This document shows, piece by piece, positions 13,811-25,400 of a DNA stretch of 64,000 nucleotides. The DNA comes from Homalodisca vitripennis. Its lineage: Eukaryota; Arthropoda; Insecta; Hemiptera; Cicadellidae. The translations under genes were made by a program, and so were the position numbers. Every line of letters begins with the position of its first letter. Position 1 is the stretch's first letter. The notes below the pieces were generated by a model, which worked only from the letters and a program-made list of their open reading frames with translations, did no database searches and was not told where the DNA came from. The stretch covers positions 129,532,001 to 129,596,000 of the forward strand of contig NC_060213.1 in the NCBI RefSeq assembly GCF_021130785.1, in the 5' to 3' direction.

Positions 13811-13920
13811 CATCGTCAAGATTTCACTGATGTCCCAGTCCTGGGCATGTCTGCACAGGACCTGACAGAGAGTCTGGATGTAGTAACTGCCGAAGATTGG
13901 ATCTCTTCTGGACACGAAAC
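13811..13920 (-). CDS. Dronc: Caspase exon 7: p10 core
   Basis: Encodes residues 336-371, FVSRRDPIFGSYYIQTLCQ to DISEILTM. The motif SRRDP replaces the common SWR-x-P but keeps the substrate-binding Arg (R340). Acceptor GATTTCAG|GT, donor ATG|GTGAGA (phase 0). If the donor is not used, translation reads VRY and stops, which would truncate p10; a further exon starting with VN is expected. Confidence 0.92.
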
Positions 13921-16380
13921 CTGAAATCGAACCACACCAAAATTCAAGATTTTATTGTTATTAGCCAAACACAAATTTTTTGTTATTAGGCACATTGAGG
14001 TTGAGTTGGTCTGCACAGTGAGACGGATTTGGTCTGCACGGTGAGGTGGATTTGGTCTGCACGGTGAGGTGGATTTGGTCTGCACAGTGAGGTTGAGTTG
14101 GTCTGCACCGTGAGATGAATTTGGTGTACACAGTGAGGTGGAGTTGGTCTACACAGTGAGGTGGAGTTGGTCTACACAGTGAGACGGATTTGGCCTATAC
14201 AGTGAGGTGGATTTGGTCTGCACGGTGAGGTGGATTTGGTCTGCACAGTGAGGTGGATTTGGTCTGCACGATGAGGTGGATTTGGTCTGCACAGTGAGGT
14301 TGAGTTGGTCTGCACCATGAGATGGATTTGGTGTACACAGTGAGGTGGAGTTGGTCTACACAGTGAGGTGGAGTTGGTCTACACAGTGAGGTGGAGTTGG
14401 TCTACACACTGAGTGGAGTTGGTCTACACAGTGAGGTGGAGTTGGTCTAAACAAGTGAGGTGGAGTTGGTCTAAACAGTGAGGTGGAGTTGGTCTAAACA
14501 GTGAGGTGGATTTGGTCTGACAGTGAGGTGGATCAGTGAGGTGGATTTGGGCTGCACTATGGATTTGGCACAGGTCTGCACAGTGAGGTGGAGTTGGTCT
14601 GCCACAGTGAACTGGTCTGCACAGTGAATCTAAACTGAGGTGGAGTTGGTCTAAAACAGTTTTGGTCTCACAGTGAAATGGAGTTGGCCTACAAGTGCTC
14701 CCTTGCACTTCAGACAACAATGCTGATCATATTTGAGAGAACTATGGGCATGCACAGTCCACTATCAGAACTGCTTCAGAACTTGAAATCTCATATGAAG
14801 TTTTAACCCTTTTTCAGGCCTACCAGTTTTAAACAGTGCAGCTATGTTTCAAGGCAATTTGGTATATGTTCTAAGCAATTGCTCTAGTTTATAATGATAT
14901 CATGCTCATAATTTTAGTATAACTTGAAAAATAAATTATCAGATGCCAAACACAATTTTTATTTTTTTATTTATTTCTTATTTACATCATTTTTAAAATT
15001 AAATAATGAGTTTATTTCAAATTAAAATGTCTTTTTATTATTTTAAAAACAGAATTTAAATAAGAGTAAATAAAATAAAAATTTCATGCAAATCTAATGA
15101 AAAATAAAAAAGATACAGCATTTTTTGTAAATGAATGCACGACAGCGATTTTCCTCCTTGTCAATTTTGACTGGTACAATAAAAAAATGGCCGGCAGTAA
15201 AAGTGTTAACAGAATTCTTAAAATTTGATTTCATAGAATATGAAGATTTTACCGTCCATCATGTTTGCGCATAAATCAGAAAATGAAACAAAAAAGTTAC
15301 AAGGCTGACTAAGATGATCAACTTTTTTTAGAAAATTGTCTTAGGATGGGACAAATTAAAACAAGTTTTTTTCTTCTGTCAAAGAAAACATCTGTAAGAT
15401 GTTCATCTGAAATGAAATTTAAAAAGTCCTACAATTATACATAGCAGTAGAGGAAAAAATGCAAAACAGCTTGTGCTTTAGTCAACAGTGCTTCTAATTG
15501 TAGGAAGTAAGCTTTCCCCTTTAGTGTACTACTGCTCGATATTGATTCAGAGAACCTTTTTTACTCTACTTTGTACCTAAAGACCCAAGGAATAAAGTTA
15601 TTTCAATAAAATAAATTTCCTTTTAAATCCAAAATGGAAAAGAACATAAATTTGAATAAGAATGTTTTTAAATTAATGTTATACCTATAGTAAACATGTG
15701 ACTTGTCAATAATTAATAGTTTAATCCTGATGCAAGTGGTCATTCATAGATTGTTGGTCGTTTTGAATATGAAAAAAATTATAACTCAGAAACTAGTTAA
15801 GGTATAAAAACATACTTACATTGCAAGCTGATGTAACGCAGTATGCACATTCTAATAAAGTGTTATTAATTAGACTGGAAGATAAATATCTTGGAAGTTA
15901 ATTATATAACTGAATTCCTAGAAATAAAGAAATATTTGAAATAACTTGACCCTCTTGGCTGGATATGGAAGATTGTCTCTCATTCTAGTTTAATTAATAT
16001 GATCTCTTTAGTGGTATTAGTGGGTAAATTTTTTTAAGTATACGTTAAAACCTTCATAATTATATAACAAGTGTTACTATAAGTGAAACAGTAGAGGATA
16101 ATCTAAAATATTATTCTTTATTGTACTTAAACATTTGAATTGCTTTGGAGGAAGAATTTCATGCCAATAAGTCATATTTCATGCGAGAAAAGAAATATCC
16201 ATAATATATTACTTGATCAATTTTTTCTCCACCTTGTAAAAGAAAATCATCACAAGAATATTAATATTGTATCTTTGAGCCATTTTGATGTTACAGCTCC
16301 AACAACCAATTCCCTTCCTTTCACCTCCCACAGGTCTTTTCCCTAGGTCATATGTGTTTCTGGTTGGATCCTAATGCATT

Positions 16381-16436
<56 letters not shown>

Positions 16437-19400
16437 TGCACACATAGAGGCAAAACGCCATTCCTCAACTCTTTCTAAAAGTTCATTCCTGTTCCACAGT
16501 GTGATACTTGTTCAGCAGTTTACAGTACGGCCTACCGATCGGTATTTGTTGTATATACATTTGATTAAATAAACGTATTTTTCTATTGCCTTGAAAACCG
16601 AAGATACTTGCAAAATTGTAAAACAAACTATAAAGGAGATGCTGTGAGACAAAGTGCCTTACCTGGAGAAGTGGAATAGCCGATCAACAAATCAGAAATA
16701 ACCTTGACATGCTCAGCAATGGGAGGTTTTTTCATCTCTCCATCAGTATGTGTTGTATAGTTGTCATGATGGCTGAGAGAATCGTTCCGATCAGGGGCTT
16801 CCTCCTGCTCTTTAGCCACATTGTACGATGGTTCATCACCCCTGGAAAATAAAATATTCAAGTACAAATACATTTATCCAAGTACTTATAAGTTTGCTGT
16901 TATATACAAAATTATACTGAGATACAGAGAGACATTATTGAGAACTCTACTCCTCAACAATCTTTCTCCTGGCCAGTAACGAACGACCACAGTTGTCATT
17001 TTAATAATGAAATGAAATGAAATGAAATGAAATGAAATGAAAAATGACTTTATTGAATACAACGTAAAAACATATTCAATTGGCGAGGTTAGGACTATTA
17101 AGTCCTCTCTTACACCTAACCATAAATTAATAAACTCTACTATTACTGTAAAATAAGAGCCACAATACAGTTTACATTACTATTTTACAATCGAAAATTA
17201 TAATATCTATTTATATAAGGTAATAAAATGAAACAAAGGTTTTCTATGAAACTAAAAATAAATACATAGAATAAAACTTACAAGGAATTTAACAGACATT
17301 CATCCATCACCATTCATACAAAGCCATCGTCCCATACCCTATGCCACGATATCGTCAACCCGAAGAGGCCCAAAACAGATGGTCCCCTAAGCACCCCCCG
17401 AAAACCGTTCCCGACTACGAATACCTCTAATATGATCCGGGAGATTATTCCAAAGTCGACAAGCAGAGACTGTGAATGATTTACTGTAAATAGAGGATCT
17501 ATGAAACAGGAATAGATAACAGAGAGGCTCCACGTCGAGTATTCCAATTGCTTGTTTCAGAAATGAAAGAAAAGCGTTCAGACAATAGGAAGGGGAATGA
17601 TCGTTATACAAAATAGAATGTAACATGCTGAGAATGTGGAACTGACGGAGTAGATTCAACTTTAACAGATGTAACTGATTGATGAAGGTGTTATATGGTC
17701 ATATCGTCTGAGGTTGAAGATAAAGCGAACACAATAATTTTGAGCACGTTGTAATCTGTCCGAAAGCTCAACCGTCATGTCATTTATAACTTCGCTACAG
17801 TAATTGAAATGGCAGAAAATCAGGGTCTTCACTAGCATTACTTTCAAATTCAAAGGTAAATAAATAGCAAATTGCTTAAGACTATGAATACCAGCAAACA
17901 CCCTGCCACAAGTCTCAGTAACATTATTGGCCCAACTAAGAGTTTTTGTAATAGTCAGTCCAAGATTTTTGACCTTGTCACTGTATGAAAGAGGATTGAC
18001 CGTTCAAAATGAGTGTAGGAGTGTTGTTCAAGTCGATACCGCTCAGAAGTCTGGAAGTTCCAATAAGAATAGTTTGAGTCTTGCTTTCGTTAAGTTTCAG
18101 TCCGTGTTTGAAGGCCCACGTTGCAATAGCGTCAATGTCAGTGTTCATGTCAGCAACAATGTTTTAGATAGTTCGAAATGGAAAAGTGGTTGTAAAATTT
18201 GTAAATCGTCGGCATACAGGTGAAAAAATGAGTGTTTGATCATAGCAGTCAAATCGTCGATGTAAATTGAAAAAAGAAGAGGGCAAGGACAGAGCCCTGT
18301 GGCACCCCTCGATTCACAGGTTTCCAGTAGGAGTCTTTGTCGTTAGACCTAACACACTGCTGACGATCCGACAGATACGACCCAAACCACTCCACACAGC
18401 CATCAGAGAATCCGATTTTAGACAATTTCAAAAGAAGCAATGGGTGGTAAACGCAGTCAAAAGCCTTAGAAAAATCAAAAAGCGTTAAAATAGTAACAAG
18501 CCTTTTGTCCATTGCCGAACGTATATCTTCAGTGATTTTTAAAAGAGCACTCGTTGTACTGTGATTAGTACGAAATCCTGATTGAAAGTTGGACAAAAGT
18601 TTATTGGATTCGAGAAAAGAAACATACTTGTTGATGCACCACTCTCTCAAGGCATTTAGATAAAGCTGATAGAATGCTAATAGGTCTGAAGTCTGAGGGG
18701 TCAGCAGGGCATGAACATTTTTGAAGTGGGCGAACAATAGCGAGTTTCCAAACAGACGGAAATATTTGAAGAAGAAAAGAGATCTGTTAAAAATATTTGT
18801 AATAATAGGAACTACTACGGGAAGAATATATCTCAACAATTTCATAGGTATTTTATCGGCTCCAACTGCGTTACTAGAAATTTCTCAAGATCGCACTCAT
18901 AACGTCAGTCTCAGTCACACTAGCAAAAGAGAACTGATGCCGGAGCACGATTAAGTGGAACAAACACTCAACTCATTGGTATAATCACGGGCCCCGGATA
19001 GATCAATAGGGATATCCACAAAGTAGTTATTGATTATATTTAGATCAATTGAGATAGGTTTATCAGAGTTAACTTTACCTATGCCAAGCTCTTTCACTTT
19101 TTTCCATAACGATTTTGTTGATTGTTGAACAGAAAATTGTAGATAGTAAAATCTTATTTTGGCATTGCGAAATTGTTGCTTGACTCTGTTCCTTAGTCTT
19201 TTATATATTAGCCAATCAGAAGGTGACTTAGTACGTTTTGCTTTACGAAATGCAGAATCTCTTTGAGCCCTGCAAATTACGTATATCATCTGTGATCCAG
19301 GGAGCTGGCCGCCTAGTAACCCTCCTTGTCACCAGTGGAGCGTGCTGGTCACAAAGTGAAGAAACAAAAGAGCTAAATTTTTTGACCATAAGATCAACAG

Positions 19401-22400
19401 TAGGGGCTAGAATTACCTCATTCCAAGGTAAAAGCCCACGCATCATTGAGAAGAGCATCTGAATCAATATATTTGTAATTTCTGAAGGATACGAATTTGG
19501 GGCACGCCTTAGGAATGGATAGTCTGTAAACACAGAAGATGAGGTCATGTCGAGAAAAGGCCAGGGGCAGGGTATTGTCCATGATGCACAACGCGATCCG
19601 GGTCAGCAACTGCCATAACGTCCAGCAATGTGTCGGCAGTAGCTGTGTGGTGAGTGGCGTTTAGTGGAAGAATAATTAAATTACAAGAAAGGAAGAGGTT
19701 AGTCAAGTTGGTCTTGTCGTAGTTATCAGGTCCCAGTAAATTGCAGTTTAAAGTCCCCCATCACAATGACATGTCGATAAGGAGCCATAAAATTGATAAG
19801 TGAGTGTTCGAATTCCACATGAAAATCCAGGCCAGGTGCCCTGTAGCACACAGCCACTAGAACGTGTATCCCATTACAACTAATATCGATAATCATGTAC
19901 TCAGGACACCCTAACCTGGAGTTATCGGAAGAGTAAAGGACAGATACAGGAAGATGAGATTTTACATAAGCGGCCACTCCACCGCCTCCCTTCGAAGTGC
20001 GATCGTTTCTATAAATATTGTACCCGTGAAGCTCAACGCTCTTGTCAGTTATATGGGATTTAAGCCAAGTTTCAGAGACTAAAATGATATCAAATTGAAT
20101 GGAATCGAAAATAGTGCGGAATTCATCTATGTGGCAGAAGAGGACTGAGCGTTGACGTGAGCCAATTTAAGAAAAGAACGGAAAGATGACAGTGATTGGC
20201 GAAGAGCATGGTGGAAGAGGAGGTGAGGCAGAGGCACCGACAGCGCGTCGAGCACGGGCGGGTGCGTCAGGACTCCGCACGGCTAGCCGTGACAAGACCA
20301 CGACGAGGCGGAGCGACACGCGGACACAGGCACAAGACTCGGCTACACACTCAAACCACACACACTCATACGGTTTAATAAAAAAAGACATATTCTGACA
20401 GTAAAAAATCGATAATATTTTTTATTATTTAAACATTCACGCAATGAAAACGTGGTACTGACATAGTTTTCATTTACTCACTTGGTCAGCTCCAATAATG
20501 TAAATAATTTAAAATAGTGGCAAAAAGTAAATTTGGGGGGGGGATCATAAAACTGTTCTAACGACTTGGACTAAAAATTAAGGCGATTAGCTCATAAAAC
20601 AAATATGTAATAAATAATATTTAATTTAGTAATGAATTAATATGATCCGAGCAAATATTTTGTTTTCATATAGTAATAATCTCTAATACAGTAGGTTCAT
20701 AAAATTATAAATATTTGAATTAAGTATGCTATATATATAGTATACATACATATATACGACACGCATATGCTTATTAAGACAAAATAATAGGGTATTAACG
20801 AATGTAGTTAATTTCAAATCAAGTATAAATATCATTAGGCTAGTAACTAATAGTATGGCTGTATTCCAACTTTGAGGTAAGAGACTCTGAACTAAAATAT
20901 GTAGTTCGCTGAAGGGTATACATTACATATTCACATACATACATACAATGCACGCATACACACACACGCCAAACACATATACACAACTTAGGCGAATAAA
21001 AAAATAAATAAAAAGGTTTACTTCTATTCTATACGTAAGACAAAAGTATTTTAAATAATAGTAAAACATATTTTAGCAATATAAAACAATTTCAAAATAA
21101 TTGTGAATATTAGAAGTAAAAGGAGGTTCTTAGCTGATAGGTAATAGGTGTAGGCGTAGGTGCAGCCAGTCCAATCTTCACCACAGGAAGGTCCGCCAGT
21201 CTCGTCGCCACACCCCCGAGCGCCCTGATGGTCGACCCACATCACGCGTCCATCATGGGTCCAAGTGCTCCTGGCCCCGAAACGCGCCGTCGCCTGTCGC
21301 AACACCTCCGTCCGCCGGGGCCGTCAGATCTTCTCTGATTGTGACGCCAGATCCCTTAAAGTCGTTTCTTGGAATCAAAAACCTTCCGCCGGTCCCTGTA
21401 GCTGCAGAATTGAACAATAATGGCACGACTCCTCTTACGGCCGTCAGGTGCTGGTCCAGGCTGAGATCTCCCGACGCGGTGGGCTGCGACTCAACTGCTC
21501 TCGGGTCATCTCCAGGCCTAGTCGGTCACGGCAGAGATCGATCACAAGCTGGTCTGTGTCTTCAGCGGTCTTCTCCTCTACGCCGAAATATCCGGATGTT
21601 GTTTCTGCGCTGGTATTGCTCCAGCTCATCTGACCTCTCTCCCAGCCTCTCATCAAGCTCACCCACACGCCTTGTTAGGATGATCACCTCATCCTGCAAC
21701 TTCTTAACCTCTTTTTGCATGTTGGCGAGGGCATTCGTCACTGCAGACTCGACGGGCAGACTTGACTTCTTCGGTGAGCTTGGCGAAGAGCGCTCTCAGT
21801 CCCTCACCGCCTGACAGGTAGTTGTTGACACACTTCTCTACGAAGGCAGCGTCCAAGTGTGTTGGAGGGCTTGTTATCAGCTGGCATTATCGATTTAGTA
21901 GGACTTGAAGCAGAAGAAGCGGAGAGCGAGCGCTGGAGTACGGGCTTATCAGTTGAAGATAAGAGAACCGGTTTACCCTTTGAACCTGATCTTAGATGAG
22001 GCGGAGAACGGAACATGAAATAATGATCGTTTTATCGTAAGAATAGAAACAAAAAAGATTAAGAATTGGGAAAATATTACTTGCAATGTTTAGAAAAAAA
22101 TATAATGAATACAATTGTGTAAGATTTGCGTAAGAAATTAACGAGTTTACCACCAAAAATTAACTAAAATACGGAGCCGAACTGTACCACGTCTTACTCA
22201 AGACAAGTCATCCCCACCTCTGTCAATAATGACCAATGTCAACCAACCACAGTCCCAGTCTTTACTACTAGCCAGTGAAGACCAACCACAGTCCCAGTCT
22301 TTACTACTGGCCAATGACAAACGACCACGGGCCCAGTTTTTACTACTGGCCAATGACGACCGACCACAGTCCCAGTCTTTACTACTAGCCAGTGACGATC

Positions 22401-25400
22401 AACCACAGTCCCAGTCTTTACTACTAGCCAGTGACGATCAACCACAGTCCCAGTCTTTACTACTAGCCAGTGACAACTAACCACAGTCCTAGTCTTTACT
22501 ACTAGCCAGTGACAATCAACCACAGTCCCAGTCTTTACTACTAGCCAGTGACGATCAACCACAGTCCCAGTCTTTACTACTAGCCAGTGACAACCAACCA
22601 CAGTCCCAGTCTTTACTACTAGCCAGTGACGATCAACCACAGTCCCAGTCTTTACTACTAGCCAGTGACAACCAACCACAGTCCCAGTCTTTACTACTAG
22701 CCAGTGACGATCAACCACAGTCCCAGTCTTTACTACTAGCCAGTGACGATCAACCACAGTCCCAGTCTTTACTACTAGGCAGTGACGATTAACCACAGTC
22801 CCAGTCTTTACTACTAGCCAGTGACGATCAACCACAGTCCCAGTCTTTGATTACTAGCCAGTGACGATCAACCACAGTCCCAGTCTTTACTACTAGCCAG
22901 TGACGATCAACCACAGTCCCAGTCTTTACTACTAGCCAGTGACGATCAACCACAGTCCCAGTCTTTACTACTAGCCAGTGACGATCAACCACAGTCCCAG
23001 TCTTTACTACTAGCCAGTGACGATCAACCACAGTCCCAGTCTTTACTACTAGCCAGTGACGACCAACCACAGTCCCAGTCTTTACTACTAGCCAGTGACG
23101 ACCAACCACAGTCCCAGTCTTTACTACTAGCCAGTGACGACCAACCACAGTCCCAGTCTTTACTACTAGCCAGTGACGACCAACCACAGTCCCAGTCTTT
23201 ACTACTAGCCAGTGACGACCAACCACAGTCCCAGTCTTTACTACTAGCCAGTGACGACCAACCACAGTCCCAGTCTTTACTACTGGCCAATGACGAATGA
23301 CCACAGTTGAAGGTTTTAAGGTTACTGACTTATATTTTGAAAAAGGGTTATTTAGGGTTGCTTGCTACACAAACCTCGTAGTAATCCCGATAGCCATAAG
23401 GGAAGCGCTATGGTGCTGAACAGTTTTCACAATAATGTTACTTACTTTTACGTTACCGGTTGCCCTGATTGTAAACGTTTTGTTGTGTCTACTGTGAATT
23501 AAATGATCGTCGCTGTTTGTAATTATTGATTAGGTAAAATGGTGTGAGAAAGACTTACAGAAGAATTTTTGGTTAAGATGCTACCCTGAGACTTACTGCT
23601 CGGCATTTTCCCGCCACCATCTATGCTACAGATAAGAAGGACAGGCTGAAGAGAGTATGCGGATAGACCTGCTTCAATGAGCAGCAGTGCCAGGACACGA
23701 TTTGCCGGGAATTCGGCGTTCCGCTTTGTGTGTCCGACTGTTTTCGCACCTTTCATATCATCAAAAGTTTCTGAGGAGACTTGTGTACTGTCACTAACTT
23801 GTACCTTAGTATGTTTATAAGAAAATACTGAATATTTTATCTTATTCTCATATTTTGTAAATATAATAACTTTTGAGCATGATTAGATTAATGTAAATAC
23901 AAAGAAAAACTTCAAAAACGTTTCACTGAGTGTTTTTCATAACTCATCTACTACAGTAAACACAAATCACACAAAAAAATCAAAAATAAAAAAACTCACT
24001 TTTTAGGGTATGCTTACTGAGAAAAAACCCACCTGTCATAGGGTTAATAATTTTTCTCATTGAGTAAAAATTAATGAACTAATGGAATACAACAACTACA
24101 CAGTTTCAAATCTAATAAATCTACTATTACATCAGGTATTAAATAAATTATTAATTCCATTGATAAAGAGATAAGATTGTACTAATACTTGAATTAACAT
24201 GTTTGTAATTTTTAATCAGAGAGTAAACTCTGGAATATGAGGCCATCTACCAGATATGAGAGAATAAAATTACAGTAGCACCTTGATTATCTGACCTCGG
24301 GTCATCAGATCATGTATATTTGGCTTCAACCCGAGCGACATACCAGCATAATCTGTTGTTCCCTGTCACAAGCAGATGTCTGAGTAGTTCTTTTCTTTAT
24401 CTGAGTCATGCCCATTTTATCGATTAGTTGACATATATCTGCTGACCTGTTCAGTGTACAGTATTGTTTCATGTTGACATTGTTTTAAAAATTTCAGTAG
24501 TGGAAGTGAATGTCAATTTTTAAGCGTATTAATGGCTTTAAGTACAGACAAAAAACATATTTTGTGCACAATTGAGCAGGAACTGTGTTTTACAAAGGCT
24601 GGAGTAAGGTCAGTCAGCTGCTAAGATAGCATCTAAAATAGATGTTGGCGTAACAACCATTAAAAACAGGAAAATAACACAAAGATCTAGAAGTTTTTCA
24701 ATAACAGAAGAAAATTAACATGCTATAAAAACCAGAAAAGATCTAAAAAAACCAAAACTTGAGCCCTTACACTAAGCTGTATGGGTCTGGTTTTGTCAGG
24801 AATGATGTAAAGGGACTCCATTTTCAAGGCCTATTTTAAAAGAAAAAGCAATTCAGTTACACACAAATTTGGCCGGTGAAGAAACTGAGTTTGCAGCAAG
24901 TAAGGGTTGGCTTTGGCCATGCAAAAATTGATATGGCATTAGGCAAGTTGTTATTTCTAATGAAAAACTTTCAGCTGATGATGATGCCGCTAAAAATTTT
25001 GTTGGAAAGTTCAACAAATTTGTGTCAGAAAATAAACTTGTTACAGATGAACTCTATAACATTTATGAGTTTGTTGTTTGAGGTATCAACTATAAAACGC
25101 TACCGCAAAAAAGTCTTGCTTCACTGAATGAAACTGTCTCGAGAACAAAACTAGCGAAAGACAGACTAGCGTAGCCAGTGGTGATCTCAACTGCTATGGC
25201 TTGTAATCCGTAAGTCTAAAAATTATAGGGCTTTTAAAATATTAACATGTCATCTTTGCAGATTCAGAAACTGCAGACACTCCTGAGTCGGACACTGTGC
25301 AATTAGTCCGTGATCAGCAATCTGTTCAAAAAGATCTGCTAGTACTATGTTAGGCTGTTCTGCATGTTGACTTTTTGATCCTTAAAATACATCTTTCTTT

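Larger units (their letters stand above)
17011..22224 (-). mobile_element. Near full-length CR1/Jockey-group LINE, 5.2 kb, inserted in a minisatellite
   Basis: Non-LTR retrotransposon in reverse orientation, with ORF1 at the right and ORF2 at the left. Its 3' end is a short tandem repeat (about 6 copies of TGAAA on the plus strand) rather than poly-A, typical of the CR1/L2 group. The 8-bp sequence AATAATGA occurs on both sides (17003-17010 and 22225-22232) as a target duplication. Removing the element joins a lone 39-bp minisatellite unit at 16948-16992 to the array at 22233. Frameshifts in both ORFs make it inactive. Confidence 0.85.

Noticed and set aside
13816..14720. Pro/Thr/His-rich minus-strand frames resembling low-complexity proteins
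   Set aside because: Translation of the 23-bp minisatellite; the true coding frame in 13811-13920 is a different one (caspase p10).
20167..20398. GC-rich frames open on both strands
   Set aside because: They lie in the 5' part of a LINE just upstream of the endonuclease; openness on both strands reflects composition.
22239..23304. Long minus-strand frames with 13-residue repeats (RHWLVVKTGTVVD)
   Set aside because: Produced by a 39-bp tandem repeat whose period is a multiple of three; no unique flanking coding sequence, so not a repeat protein gene.
9830..23312. CRISPR-like reading of the regular repeats
   Set aside because: Repeats are directly contiguous without unique spacers, and the context is a eukaryotic genome.
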